Shown in pieces: positions 43,461-53,484 of a stretch of DNA of 64,000 nucleotides. Position numbers and translations under genes: made by a program. The notes below the pieces were generated by a model. The model was given only the letters and a program-made list of their open reading frames with translations, was not told where the DNA came from and searched no databases. Origin of the DNA: Chondrus crispus. Its lineage: Eukaryota; Rhodophyta; Florideophyceae; Gigartinales; Gigartinaceae. Position 1 is the first letter of the stretch. Every line of letters starts with the position of its first letter. The stretch lies in NCBI RefSeq assembly GCF_000350225.1, contig NW_005179017.1, forward strand, positions 1 through 64,000, in the 5' to 3' direction.

Positions 43461-44150
43461 CTGTACGCAGCGTCTACGACGTTTGTTGCGTACAGTACCC
43501 GTGCGCGCACGCGCGGGAACAGACAGAGCCCTGAGTCCTTGACCAAATTACCACCACAAAAAAATTGCAAAAAATGTTCTCCCGCGAAAACCTTTTTTTC
43601 CAAAAAAATCACCGCACGGTCCGTGATGTGAGTGCAGCGTGCGCATGTTTTCCGTTAATTTTCTCGAGGGTGGTGGCGGATTGCCACTGTGGCCAGCGCG
43701 TGCGCTGGGCGTACGAACGGCGTACTGTACGCCCCTCAGGCGTATTTTCTTCCAATTTTAAGAACACCCGCACAATCTCTGCGCACGGGCGTGTTGCAGT
43801 GGTCGTGGATTGCACTTAGGTGGCGATGTGCCCTTCCGTGGTGTTCTCGTGTGCACGGGTTCCGACCGTCGCATGTGCTGTGGCCGTGCGTTTAGCCCCT
43901 TGGTTCGAAAAGGGGGCTATTGGCTTCCTCGTGCGCTCTGTCGTCCGGCTCGGGTCACATTGGCCCTAACGGGGATCGCTCCCCATTCAGACAGTCCGTA
44001 CCATCTGGTTCCTTCGTCTCGCGTCCGTGGCGTTCGGGAGTCAAATACGGCTTGGCTTCCGAACGTCCCCTTGGTCTCGAACCACAGGGGACTAATTTAA
44101 CCGTAACGGAGCGGTTGAATGTAGCCGAACGAGACGGTTGAGGGCCCCCT
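43461..44150. other. Non-coding spacer between hairpin array and pol
   Basis: No coding sequence seen. It contains a run of A-rich and T-rich tracts near 43,555-43,605 and ordinary mid-GC sequence up to the end of pol. Confidence 0.5.
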
Positions 44151-44152
44151 CC

Positions 44153-46102
44153 TTAAGCGTGAACGTCCGCGTTCACGTCTGAGGTAAGGCCTCTGCCGGT
44201 GCGCCTCCGGAGGCGTTGGGCGTAACGACACACCAACTCCTCCGGGACGTGAGTCCGTGCGGTCCAAGTGGGCGTGTCGTAATCCGCCCACTTGATGAGG
44301 AACTCCGTAGTTCCGTCCTCCATGGCCCGATGCCGGAGTAGTCGTTCGACCGCGTACTGCGTGCCCTTGGTGAACTTGTCGGCAAGGTCACTTGGGGTTG
44401 TCGTGCTCGCCCGCGCCGCGCCCGTCGGTGGTGGGGCGTACACGCAGCGGTCTGCGGAGACGCGCTCGGTAACACCATCACGATCGATCGTGATGGTGCG
44501 CCGGCCGTTGGCGAGTACCCGGTATGGCCCAACGGCGGGCGACGCGAGTTTCTTAGACGTCTTTGCCCCATCGGTGGGGTTCAGGTAGACGTAATTACCT
44601 GGCTTGATACGTGCATTGAGCAGTCTGACGCGTTTATCGAAGTCGCGCTTGTACCGAGCCTGCGTCCGGCGCAGGTTCCCGTACGCCTTCTGGATCGTGT
44701 CGTCCAACGTCTTGAGGAACTCAGCGCGCGCGTTGCCCCTATCGGACGGGGGCGCGTCACCGTCGGCTCTACGTCGAGAGAACTCCGGAGGGGGTCGGCT
44801 GAGGACGAGCTCCAAGGGCGTGGTACTCGTCGTACGATGTACGAAGGAGTTGTACGCGTACGTGAGCGGCCCCACGTACACGTCCCAGTCGTCCTGATGT
44901 TCGCCGACGTAATTGCGTAACATCGAAGCGATGGTCCTGTTGTATCGCTCGACCTGCCCGTTCGTCTGGGGGTGGTACGCCGAAGTGTACAAGTTGGTCA
45001 CTCCCAGGACACGGCACGTGCTGTGGAAGAACTTCGCGTTAAACTGCGGTCCGTTATCCGACAGTAGCGAGCGTGGGACGCCGTATTTAAATACCCACGC
45101 GTCGCAGAACGCGACGGCGACCGTGTACGCGGTTACGGTCCGCAGTGCCACAACTTGAGTCAGCTTGGTGAAACGGTCCGTAATTACGAGAAGGAACCGT
45201 TTCCCTGCCTTGGTCTTGGGTAGCGGTCCCAAGATGTCGATGGCGAGGCTCTCAAGCGGCCGTGTTGCCGGAAACAACTTCAAACGGTTGAGGTGTTTCC
45301 GCAACTTAACACGGTTCATGGCGCATGTTCGGCACCCTCGCACCGTAGCTGCGACATCTGCTGCGAGATGGGGCCAGTAGTACTCGCGACGGAGTGCGAA
45401 GTACATACGGTTCTGGCCCGGGTGCCCTGCGATGGTTGGTGTGTGGCAGAGCTGGAGAAGCCGAGCCCGTAGCGTCCGTGGCACCACGACCTGCACGATG
45501 TCAGGGTCGAAGGGGTGTCTCCGTTTGAGCACCCCGTGGTGGTCTTCGAAGAACGCGGAGTCCCGGGACTCTGACTGTCGTGCCAGTACGGTCTGGCAGA
45601 AGTCATCCACGCGTTGCTCTTCGGCGATCTCCTCTAACGTAAGAGGGGCCGGAAGGTCGTCCTGCGGAGGGGCGACCGTGGAGGCGGGCGCGCCAACTTC
45701 GGGTTCTTCGGCGCGCTCGATGTGGACAGCGTCGAACTCGTCGTTCTCCTCCCAGAACGAGGTGGGTCCTTCAAGAGCGGGGGCTTCGTCGTCGCCCCTC
45801 GGCTCTTCGCGCGTACGGACGCGCGAACTTCTTTGCGATCCGGCTTGGTTCCTTGTTGTCACGAAGACATGGACGGCCTTGTGATCGCAGCTCGCGGTAC
45901 AGACGTGGCCTGCGAGCTCGTCCGACACGTCACGGACGGTCGTGCCCCCGTCGAAGGTGGGAATGTCGTCATCCACCTCGACGACTGGGCGAGGGTCACC
46001 GGTGACCCTTGGCGACACGAGGCGTGACAGGGCATCGGGCACCTGGTGCACGCGCCCGGGGCGGTACTGGATGGTGAAGTCGTATTCCGCCAAACGCAGT
46101 CG
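44153..46102 (-). CDS. Retrotransposon Pol, second part: integrase and chromodomain
   Basis: Continues Pol in the same frame after an in-frame TGA at 46103-46105, with the usual end of RNase H / connection (RLRLAEYDFTIQYRPG). The integrase zinc domain (H-H-C-C, CHTPTIAGHPGQN to GCRTCAMN) lies around residues 215-265 of this part. The catalytic D,D-35-E core is visible as SLAIDILGP (near 285), SDNGPQF (near 344) and GQVERYN (near 378). The last ~70 residues (AVERLLRHRAMEDGTTEFLI, then KWADYD and TWTARTHVPEEL) form a chromodomain, which in this clade directs insertion to marked chromatin. Ends at TAA 44153. Confidence 0.95.
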   Translation of the reverse strand, partial: RLRLAEYDFTIQYRPGRVHQVPDALSRLVSPRVTGDPRPVVEVDDDIPTFDGGTTVRDVSDELAGHVCTASCDHKAVHVFVTTRNQAGSQRSSRVRTREEPRGDDEAPALEGPTSFWEENDEFDAVHIERAEEPEVGAPASTVAPPQDDLPAPLTLEEIAEEQRVDDFCQTVLARQSESRDSAFFEDHHGVLKRRHPFDPDIVQVVVPRTLRARLLQLCHTPTIAGHPGQNRMYFALRREYYWPHLAADVAATVRGCRTCAMNRVKLRKHLNRLKLFPATRPLESLAIDILGPLPKTKAGKRFLLVITDRFTKLTQVVALRTVTAYTVAVAFCDAWVFKYGVPRSLLSDNGPQFNAKFFHSTCRVLGVTNLYTSAYHPQTNGQVERYNRTIASMLRNYVGEHQDDWDVYVGPLTYAYNSFVHRTTSTTPLELVLSRPPPEFSRRRADGDAPPSDRGNARAEFLKTLDDTIQKAYGNLRRTQARYKRDFDKRVRLLNARIKPGNYVYLNPTDGAKTSKKLASPAVGPYRVLANGRRTITIDRDGVTERVSADRCVYAPPPTGAARASTTTPSDLADKFTKGTQYAVERLLRHRAMEDGTTEFLIKWADYDTPTWTARTHVPEELVCRYAQRLRRRTGRGLTSDVNADVHA

Positions 46103-48868
46103 TCACCGGGTAAGCCTTCCGGAGCTCTCCGTGAGGGACATAAGCCATCGGAGGGCATCATGGTCCGTCCGGACGGTGAACTTGGTACCTTCGATGTACG
46201 GCCGTAGTGTGCGTACGGCCCAAACTACGGCAAAGCACTCGCGTTCCGTAGCGCTGTAGTTGCGCTCACTATCGGACAGTGAGTACGACCAATACCCCAC
46301 GGGGCGCCAGTCGTTGGCGCCTTCGTGTTCCTGGAGCAACGTACAGCCCAGTTGATAGGCACTAGCATCAGTGTCGATCATGTACGGCCGACCGTACCGC
46401 GGCAATGCTAGGATCGGCGGGGAAATCATCCGCTCCTTCGACGCTTCGAACGCTTGAAGTTGCAGCTCGGTCGGGTCGTCGAAGTTGGGGTCCGCGTCCT
46501 TGCGCGTCATGTCCGTTAATGGGCGCGCAATTTTCGCGAACCCCTTCACGAAGCGGCGGTAGACGTTGCACGCTCCGAGGTACGAGCGCACTTGCGTCAA
46601 CGTCCTCGGAAACGTGAACGTCTTGAAGGCGTCCGCCGCCGCTTCGGCGACGCTCAGCTTACCTGGGGAAATGACGTGCCCCAAGTAATGCACCTTCGGT
46701 TGGAAGAAGCTACACTTCTTGAGCTTGAGGGAAATTCCGGCGCTCCTCAACAAGCTCAAGACAGTGTCGAGATACTTCGCGTGTTCTCCGTGCGTACGGG
46801 AGAACACGATGACATCATCCAGGTAGACGAGGCATATCTGCCATCGGACGCCAGATAGGATGATGTCGAGGGCACGTTGGAAGGTGGCCGGTGCCCCTTT
46901 TAGCCCGAACGGCATACGCAAATGGCGAAACGTTCCCATATGCGTAGTGAACGTGGTCTTGTCCCGGTCTTCCGGAGCGACGGGGATCTGCCAATAACCG
47001 GAATTGCAGTCCAACGTCGTAAAGACAACTGCATCTCCGAGCGAATCGATGCAATCGTCCATCCGGGGCAGCGGATACGAATCCGCTGCCGTCTTTGCGT
47101 TGAGACGCCGGTAGTCCACGCAGAACCGAAGAGAGCCGTCTTTCTTCGGTACGAGCACCACGGGGGACGCCCACTCGGTGCTCGCGGGTTCGATTACCCC
47201 TGCGTTCAACATTTTGTTGACTTCCTTGGCGACCATCTCACGCATAGCCGGCCCCTTTCGGTAGGGCATTGAACGTATCGGCTTCGTACCCGGTTCGAGG
47301 GGAATGCGGTGTTCGGTCGCTCGGATCGTTCCGAGCGCCCCGCTCCACAGACTTGAGTGCTTACGGAGCATCTCGAGCACGTGGACCCGGAACTTGTCAT
47401 CATCGATGTATGACAAGTCGATTTCTTTTTCCCAATCCTCCGGCGGATTTTCGGGATCCTTTTCAGAGGCGGGTGCGGTGCCCCCTTCCGGCGGCGGGCA
47501 CTTCGCCGGTCGGCCGTCCGTACCGGCTCCTCTCTTCTCAACGGTTGCCCCCTGGGCGGAGCCTGGTCGACCAGCTCCTGCCGTTCTGACTTGATCGGTC
47601 AAGTCGGTGAGGTGTAGCGCGTGCGCGATCCCCTCGGCGATGCGACGTTCGGGCGTCAAGATCGCGAGGGGGTTGCGCTTCGCGTATCCCACAACGGTGT
47701 GTTTCGGAAGCCGCCTTTCCCGTCGCGAAAAGTTCGCGACGATGACGTCGAAGGTCTGGTTCGGCAGGACCTCGGCGACGCCGTTCGTCAGCCTCACTAC
47801 ATGTCGGTGTTGGAGTGATGGCTTCGGCTCCATAAACACGAGGCCCCTCCCCGCCGTGGTGACGCGCACACGGGCCTGCGACCTCGCGGGAATGGTAACC
47901 CAGCGGGCGATTCGGATCGCCTGCGGGGCTTCGTCGCGCGCGCCAGCCCGGCTTGTCTGACGTCCGTGCCGCCTGGTTGGGGGAGTCGGCTCCCCCTTCC
48001 CGTCGACGATGGCAACGGAGCCACCTTGGCGGAGCTCCAACCGTTGAGCTTCGATGTCGATACTTCGTACGTGTGTATCGATGAAGGCCGTACCAAGGAG
48101 GACCGGCACGGCGAGCTGGTCCGCCACGACGAACGGAATTCGGAACGTCGTGTTCCTCAACCGCACGGCCAGGCGTACGACGGCCGAGAGCTTAAGCGGG
48201 TTGCTATTCGCGCCTGCCAATCGGGGCAGTGGCGCGTCGCAGATGACGTACCGCGACCAATCGGGAGGAAGGTCCGCCTTCCTCACCAGATTGTACCCCG
48301 CGCACGTATCAACGACGATCGTGCGGGGCATGAAGGCATTTCCCTCCGTGGCTATCGAGCCGAGGACGTTGTAGATCTTCGACGTCATAAGGCAAATGAC
48401 GCCGTCGACCACCTTCGGCGTGCCCGGCTCGGCGAGATCGTTCCCCCTGGGCCGCCGGCGCCGGTTCCGACTTCTCTTCCGCGTCCTTCGGCCTTGGTCG
48501 CGGGGCGCCCTTCGGTCGGCCGCGTCCCCGCGACAAGTCGCGTTCGTACGCGGCTTGAATTCTACTGGCGGCCCCGGGTCCCCCTGGGTCGGGCCGCTGG
48601 CGCGTTCGATGCGCTTCTTGTTAGGCACTTGGCTCACGGTTTCCACAGTGCCTTCCTCCATGTGCGCCGGGCTCACGGTTGCCTCAGCGTCTTCGTCCTT
48701 TCGCACCGAGCTTAGGGGTGTCTCGGTGCGCTTGTGCGGGGTTGAGGGAAATAATATCGGTAAACATTCCCCTCCCCCGCCGGGGACAAATAGGGGCGGG
48801 TCAAGGTTGGTTTGACAAGACGGTTCACGCGACCGCGCGAACGTAACCGTCTTTACGGGTTTTTCGAA
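46103..48868 (-). CDS. Retrotransposon Pol, first part: protease, reverse transcriptase, RNase H
   Basis: Open from just inside the end of gag (48,868) in the -1 frame; no ATG is needed if made by frameshifting. A retropepsin-like block VVDTCAGYN with VLLGTAFI lies near residue 130 counted from 48,706; it has DTCAG where most have DTGA or DSGA. Reverse transcriptase motifs follow: DGSLRFCVDYRRLN, the YLDD catalytic box at about 46,815 and HYLGHVIS. RNase H follows with DTDASAYQLG, the Glu of YSATERECFA and RTDHDALRWL. The frame stops at TGA 46103 directly after GRLTR, where Ty3/gypsy relatives have Trp (GRLxRW). Confidence 0.95.
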   Translation of the reverse strand, partial: FEKPVKTVTFARSREPSCQTNLDPPLFVPGGGGECLPILFPSTPHKRTETPLSSVRKDEDAEATVSPAHMEEGTVETVSQVPNKKRIERASGPTQGDPGPPVEFKPRTNATCRGDAADRRAPRDQGRRTRKRSRNRRRRPRGNDLAEPGTPKVVDGVICLMTSKIYNVLGSIATEGNAFMPRTIVVDTCAGYNLVRKADLPPDWSRYVICDAPLPRLAGANSNPLKLSAVVRLAVRLRNTTFRIPFVVADQLAVPVLLGTAFIDTHVRSIDIEAQRLELRQGGSVAIVDGKGEPTPPTRRHGRQTSRAGARDEAPQAIRIARWVTIPARSQARVRVTTAGRGLVFMEPKPSLQHRHVVRLTNGVAEVLPNQTFDVIVANFSRRERRLPKHTVVGYAKRNPLAILTPERRIAEGIAHALHLTDLTDQVRTAGAGRPGSAQGATVEKRGAGTDGRPAKCPPPEGGTAPASEKDPENPPEDWEKEIDLSYIDDDKFRVHVLEMLRKHSSLWSGALGTIRATEHRIPLEPGTKPIRSMPYRKGPAMREMVAKEVNKMLNAGVIEPASTEWASPVVLVPKKDGSLRFCVDYRRLNAKTAADSYPLPRMDDCIDSLGDAVVFTTLDCNSGYWQIPVAPEDRDKTTFTTHMGTFRHLRMPFGLKGAPATFQRALDIILSGVRWQICLVYLDDVIVFSRTHGEHAKYLDTVLSLLRSAGISLKLKKCSFFQPKVHYLGHVISPGKLSVAEAAADAFKTFTFPRTLTQVRSYLGACNVYRRFVKGFAKIARPLTDMTRKDADPNFDDPTELQLQAFEASKERMISPPILALPRYGRPYMIDTDASAYQLGCTLLQEHEGANDWRPVGYWSYSLSDSERNYSATERECFAVVWAVRTLRPYIEGTKFTVRTDHDALRWLMSLTESSGRLTR
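48853..48868 (-). promoter_or_regulatory. Candidate -1 ribosomal frameshift site between gag and pol
   Basis: The gag frame ends ...TCG AAA AAC CCG TAA, and the pol frame, which is -1 relative to gag, is open from 48,868. The overlap is about 16 bases and contains the G AAA AAC heptamer (48,859-48,865 on the plus strand as GTTTTTC). A slip there would fuse Gag to Pol. Confidence 0.55.
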
Positions 48869-51414
48869 CTACCCGAGCTGTCAGTGCTATTCGCTTGGCT
48901 ATCGTTAGCTAGCGCGTCGACGGGCCCCTGGCCGCGTGGATGGGGACGGTTTCCCCATCCCGACTGGCCATCTTCTACGAAGTAATCGGATACTTCGTGG
49001 CCTTGGATTGCAACGTCCGGCCGTTGCAATATTCGAGGGGCGGAGAGAACGGGCTCCCCTCCGCCTCCTTCCGTGGGCTGGGGGTACGTTTCCCCAGCCC
49101 AGTCTTGGAGGTACATGATGGCGTTCTGTACCCCTTGGGGCAACGGGGGTCGGCCCCGGTCGCCTCGCCCATCTCGACGGGGATATCGCGTATCCATCCG
49201 ACGAGGGTCACGTCGATCCCTTTGATCGGTCCCCGGGTATCGGTACCCGCCCTCACGAGGGGCAAAGCGGACGCCCCCACTCGATCGACTCGGGTCACCT
49301 CGACGCGGGCCTCGGTCTGCCCGCGTAGACTGCTGGATGAGATTGCGCATTCCGGGGCGCGTCTCCATCTGATAGCGGTAGTTCCTGTACGCCGTGAACT
49401 GACGTTGTTCAGGAGACAGGAACGGGCACGCGTACATGGCGTGGCCATACGTCCGGCACAGCCAACAAATGTACGCGCTGCCATCGGTCGACGCGAAAGT
49501 CGCCGCGTGGCGTGCCTCCTCATCGGTGAGTCGAGGCACGTTAGGCAGCCCGCGGTCTCCTTCTCGACGGGAGATATCCAGCTCGGCCATGTTGTGGTTC
49601 GGACCACCCGTGGCCCTCGGCGTGTGTGCGAACGCCGTTGCGAAGCTTCCGGTCGAACCGGTGGAAGCTGGCGTAGGGGGTCGGCCTCCTGCCCGGTCGA
49701 AGCCTTGCGTGATGAGGACAGGGTCGGCCTGCCACTCATCTTCTCCAATGTGGAGGGCGGTCGCCGGCGAACTCGTTCCGTGCGACCTTGGAGTTCGGAC
49801 TCCCTTCGCTGCCGGCTTCGGGTCCGGCAGCGGCAACCCGCGACGGGCGCGGTAGGTTGTACCCTCGGCCGTTGCGATACGGCGAATCGTTGAGAGTTCG
49901 GTCTTCTGTTGTCCGGGCAACCTTTGCATCGTCTCTGCCACTGCGGCCCGGGTCGCAGTGGACAGCCCGCGCACGAAGTAGTGCGCGAGAGCTTGTTCTG
50001 AGAACACGGCCGTGCATCGGAACGCGGCGGATTCCAGCCGGTCTGCGAACGTGTTCTCGGTTTCGTGAGGAAGCTGTCGCGCCGACGCAACAGCATCAAA
50101 CGCCTCCCCTAACACGTCGTCGGTTAGGTAGCGTTTGATAAATTGGTTGACGAGACCAGGCCAGCTCGTGTCGTCGTGCAGCTGGCCGGCGCGGAGGCCG
50201 CGCATGGTGTAACTCGTATACAACCGCTCCGCGTCCCGCTCGAGGAAGTGAGCGAAGACACGGATTGCCACACCTTCGGTCAGGTGCTGGGCATTGAAGG
50301 TTATCCGGATATCCTTCAGGAACGGGAGCAACTGGATCGCGTCCGTACCGTCGAAGCTCTTCATCGTGGGACGGAGCCCACGGCAGCGTTGGACGTACTT
50401 CGCGATCCGTCCCGCGTCACCCGAGGTAACGAGCCTCGAGGTGTTGTCCAACCGATACATGCGGTAGTTCGCGACGGCGCTGAACTCCTGTATCATGGTG
50501 TGGACGGGCTCGAGCCCGGGTTCGGCGGGTCCCAACGTTCCGAACGGCGTGACGGGCAACGTTCGGACGTCGACGGGGCCGGGATGCGCGGTAAGATCCG
50601 CTGGCTGGTAGCCGCCCCAGCGAAGATCGAAGGGGAGAATCGGTTCCCCTGATCCGCGGGCGACTCCTCCACGGCCACGGTCGGGTTCGTCCGGTACCCG
50701 TCGGGACTGCCGCGTGCTTCCGGATGCATACGGCAGGGCTTGAGTCTCGGACGCGAAGTTCGCGTCCGCCGTCGGCTTGATGTCCTCCGCCCTCCGACTG
50801 GTGACGGCTCCAGTCGGGGGCCACTCCTGCGCTCCGGATGCGCCCGGAGGAACAGTGGCACCGAGCCCACTCGAGGGGGCTCCGGGCGGCCTCTCGGCCG
50901 AGGTCTGTTCCATCTCACGGGCACGGCGGCGCGTTGAGTTGAGCTCCGCCGCCATGTGCGCGAACGCTCCCATCTGTTCGGCTGATGGGAAGGGTTGCGG
51001 GTCGCGTCGGACCCCGGAGTTTGCACTCGCGGGTCGACCCGCAACGTCCATGGCGGGGGAATCGATGCGCGCCTCTTCGACCAGTACCAAACGGGACTGT
51101 AGCTGGTCGACGAGGGCGCGCAGGTTCTCCAAGGACTGAGTTACGCGCTCAAACCTTCCTTCGCGGAGGGAGCGCAACTCATCCATACAGCGGGCGTAGA
51201 CGCTGTCGGAGACGTCGATACGGAGGGATGTTCGGACATCTTCGATATACTCCGCGATGCGATCGTACATCGCGCGAGCGCGTCCTTCGCAGAAGTCGGG
51301 CGACCGTTCGCGGTCTCGGGGACCAGCGTCGCCGTCGCCGACTCGGACGCGGAGCGCGGCCTCTCGCACATCGGCGGGCTCCGAGCGAATCGAGGTGGGA
51401 TATTCGCCACTCAT
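48853..51414 (-). CDS. Retrotransposon Gag
   Basis: 853 residues from ATG 51,414 to TAA 48,853. N-terminal 300 residues are low complexity with a coiled-coil part. Residues 330-560 have the helical make-up of a Ty3/gypsy capsid (for example FLKDIRITFNAQ, LINQF-like WPGLVNQFIKRYL, AHYFVRGLS). A single CCHC knuckle (CWLCRTYGHAMYAC) lies near residue 650 for RNA binding. The tail is Arg/Gly-rich. It packages the element RNA in cytoplasmic particles. Confidence 0.9.
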   Translation of the reverse strand: MSGEYPTSIRSEPADVREAALRVRVGDGDAGPRDRERSPDFCEGRARAMYDRIAEYIEDVRTSLRIDVSDSVYARCMDELRSLREGRFERVTQSLENLRALVDQLQSRLVLVEEARIDSPAMDVAGRPASANSGVRRDPQPFPSAEQMGAFAHMAAELNSTRRRAREMEQTSAERPPGAPSSGLGATVPPGASGAQEWPPTGAVTSRRAEDIKPTADANFASETQALPYASGSTRQSRRVPDEPDRGRGGVARGSGEPILPFDLRWGGYQPADLTAHPGPVDVRTLPVTPFGTLGPAEPGLEPVHTMIQEFSAVANYRMYRLDNTSRLVTSGDAGRIAKYVQRCRGLRPTMKSFDGTDAIQLLPFLKDIRITFNAQHLTEGVAIRVFAHFLERDAERLYTSYTMRGLRAGQLHDDTSWPGLVNQFIKRYLTDDVLGEAFDAVASARQLPHETENTFADRLESAAFRCTAVFSEQALAHYFVRGLSTATRAAVAETMQRLPGQQKTELSTIRRIATAEGTTYRARRGLPLPDPKPAAKGVRTPRSHGTSSPATALHIGEDEWQADPVLITQGFDRAGGRPPTPASTGSTGSFATAFAHTPRATGGPNHNMAELDISRREGDRGLPNVPRLTDEEARHAATFASTDGSAYICWLCRTYGHAMYACPFLSPEQRQFTAYRNYRYQMETRPGMRNLIQQSTRADRGPRRGDPSRSSGGVRFAPREGGYRYPGTDQRDRRDPRRMDTRYPRRDGRGDRGRPPLPQGVQNAIMYLQDWAGETYPQPTEGGGGEPVLSAPRILQRPDVAIQGHEVSDYFVEDGQSGWGNRPHPRGQGPVDALANDSQANSTDSSGSSKNP

Positions 51415-51477
51415 CTCGACGCGTAAGGACGCGGAGGTAAACGATAGTCTTCTCGGCTCGATCGTGAGAGTCTTCTA

Positions 51478-51491
51478 GGTCGGGAGACCAC
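51478..51491 (-). other. Primer binding site of the retrotransposon
   Basis: On the minus strand, one base after the LTR, TGGTCTCCCGACC begins with the TGG complementary to a tRNA 3' CCA end. I cannot name the tRNA. Confidence 0.5.
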
Positions 51492-52103
51492 TGTAGTATA
51501 ATCGCCCCCAACGACGAGGGGGGTGAGTACTGACAGTTCGGAAAGACCCCGATCGGCGGGAAGACAGAAGCACGGCCCACCCACGGTACCGAGCACGGGC
51601 TCGAGGTAGCGGTGGTAGAGCGGGATCGGTGAGGACGCGCGCACGCGCGAGCGGTTCTACGCCTCGACGCCCCGGAGCGGTACTGGGTGACGATCCAGTA
51701 CCGACGGGCGGAGGTGGAGCCGGCTCGTGGGCGTGCTACGCGCGTCCTCAACCCGCGCGCGGTGCTAGTTCTAGGTAAAACGGACGGAAGTACCTAAAAG
51801 TAAGCGGGCGGACCAAGGTGGAGGATCCTTGACAAGTCCGTGCTTGTCGTCCTCCACCGCCGGCGGTCCGCTCATATTTAATGTACAGGGTCACCTATCA
51901 TAACATTACAGTAGTGCAGGTCGGCCTGCACTGTAGTGCTGTCAGCCGTCGGGGCTGGCAGCACACGTGTTGTACACGTGTGTGCGCGCGCGCCCCCGTA
52001 CACGTGGGGTACACGTGTGCGCGCGCACTGAGGTACTGTAGAGCTCGGGCTCTACTGTTATAAATCTAATCTAAATCTAATTTTGGGAGGGGGATATGCT
52101 ACA
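51492..52103 (-). repeat. Right LTR (5' LTR of the element)
   Basis: Carries the promoter for the leftward transcript. Nearly identical to the left copy; differences include one G fewer in the G-run near 51,520 and GTGCTAGTTCTAGG versus GTGCGACTCCTAGG. The same row of hairpins is present. Confidence 0.95.
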
Positions 52104-52660
52104 TGTACGATTATAGGGGCGGCGCACAGGCAATTTTTTTTGACTTCATATTTTATCACATACCGTGTCCGGCGTCTGGCAAGCTTGTCAGATGCTTAAA
52201 ACGTATCGTGCTGGGGGCCATATTACAGCAGGCAGATTTAGTGGCAGGGCCTCATAGTAGACCCACTGCGTCCCAATGCCCACGTACGAACTACGCAATA
52301 AGGCGTCGCAATTTAATGTTCTATGTGTAGTTCCGTCGTCAGTTCCCGCAGGACGATACGTTTTGGGCATATGTCAGGATCGATACGTAATGACAAAAAA
52401 CGTATCGTCCGGGCCTCAATCGTCGTATGTGGGATTTCGGTACTGACTACGATATATGGCTCAAAACGTATCGTTCTGGGTGATTTTGACAGCGCCAATT
52501 TTCCGGTGGGACGATACGTTTTTGGCCGATTTACACGGCGGTACGGTCATACGCGCTGGATTCGCCACATTGCTGTTGCCCATTTCTGGCCCAAATTTTG
52601 CCGACGGCGGCGCACAGCCAATAAAATGTCAGTGCGCAAAATTTAATTTTTGCAACTCAA
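52104..52660. repeat. Modules A and B, inverted, right of the LTR element
   Basis: Begins with the target duplication TGTAC, then module A inverted (52,109-52,320) and a second inverted module B (52,330-52,660). The ACGATACGTTTT word or its complement occurs near 52,193, 52,355, 52,395, 52,445 and 52,510. The right end supplies the stop codon of the neighbouring minus-strand gene. Confidence 0.9.
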
Positions 52661-53484
52661 AAATCCCAAACGTCTGTTGAACATTCGACCTTGTAATTTG
52701 ATCTTCGCTGAGAATACCTCCCCTTGTCATAATAGAAATAATGGTACTGCATGAACAGTGCAGCGGCCCCGGTACTGCGAAAAAATGCGTAAACGTACAC
52801 TTGGAAAGCTCGAAGACATGTATATCGGCTACCACAAATCTCGGACACAATGCCCTTGCCAAAAGACCTGAGATTTTCCAGTGCATCGGCGAGTCGCGAG
52901 CCTGTAGAATCATCGTTGAGGAACAGTGTTGAATGCAGAAACACACCCATGGGTATTGTAATTGGATCAAACGCAACGTGTAGGTGCTTATCTTGTAAAA
53001 TGCCACGGACTCTTCCTAGCGCAAATGATTCCTCTTCAATGACTACTTCCCCTCGAGTGCTTTTCTGCGTCCATTTTCCGAGAACAAAATGCGAGTCGTG
53101 CACGGTTCTTTGGACAAAAGCGGCCATAGACTCCCAACCTTCGTCCCCGCAACGTCCATTTCTGCCAGCGCTGGAGCGCCAAGATATGTGCTCAACGTTG
53201 ACCTGCTCAGCAAAGGTAAAATCGTTGACGTCTAAACGCGGTCGCCCTTGCCTTTCTTGGTTAGCACCACCTGGGCCTCGTACGAAATTGCAATTACCAG
53301 AGTCCAAGAGTGCTTCTCTCGAAAACTTCATAGATTGCCCGATAAGTTGAGGACCACTCTTGCTACGGTCTTGGATGATGGATGATTCAGGCGGAGAACG
53401 AATGGAAGAAGCGGAAGTGGACGGAGATGATTCAGGCGGAGAATGAATGGAAGAAGCGGGAGTAGACGGAGATTGAGACGACAT
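52657..53484 (-). CDS. Orphan protein, possibly truncated by a repeat
   Basis: 275 residues from ATG 53,484. The first 45 residues contain a near-duplicate SSIHSPPESS / SSIRSPPESS, encoded by a short tandem repeat at about 53,380-53,470. The middle (residues 85-200) looks globular, for example WRSSAGRNGRCGDEGWESM, FVLGKWTQKSTRGEVV and HVAFDPITIPMG. The stop at 52,657 lies at the boundary with repeat module B, so the original C-terminus may have been lost. Function unknown. Confidence 0.5.
   Translation of the reverse strand: MSSQSPSTPASSIHSPPESSPSTSASSIRSPPESSIIQDRSKSGPQLIGQSMKFSREALLDSGNCNFVRGPGGANQERQGRPRLDVNDFTFAEQVNVEHISWRSSAGRNGRCGDEGWESMAAFVQRTVHDSHFVLGKWTQKSTRGEVVIEEESFALGRVRGILQDKHLHVAFDPITIPMGVFLHSTLFLNDDSTGSRLADALENLRSFGKGIVSEICGSRYTCLRAFQVYVYAFFRSTGAAALFMQYHYFYYDKGRYSQRRSNYKVECSTDVWDF

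Larger units (their letters stand above)
38410..52103 (-). mobile_element. Complete Ty3/gypsy LTR retrotransposon (chromovirus), 13.7 kb
   Basis: Two LTRs of 613 and 612 bases, both with TG...CA ends, flank gag and pol on the minus strand. The 5-base target duplication TGTAC is present at 38,405-38,409 and 52,104-52,108. The LTRs differ at about ten positions by eye, so the insertion is recent. Domain order is Gag with CCHC knuckle, protease, reverse transcriptase, RNase H, integrase and chromodomain, the order of Ty3/gypsy chromoviruses. The 5.1 kb between pol and the left LTR contains an antisense ORF region and a GC-rich hairpin array, which makes the element unusually long. Confidence 0.95.

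Noticed and set aside
42368-43631. Two overlapping plus-strand ORFs of 388 and 373 codons
   Set aside because: They run through the GC-rich hairpin array in three frames at once; open frames come from the lack of AT-rich stop codons, and their peptides repeat with the DNA units.
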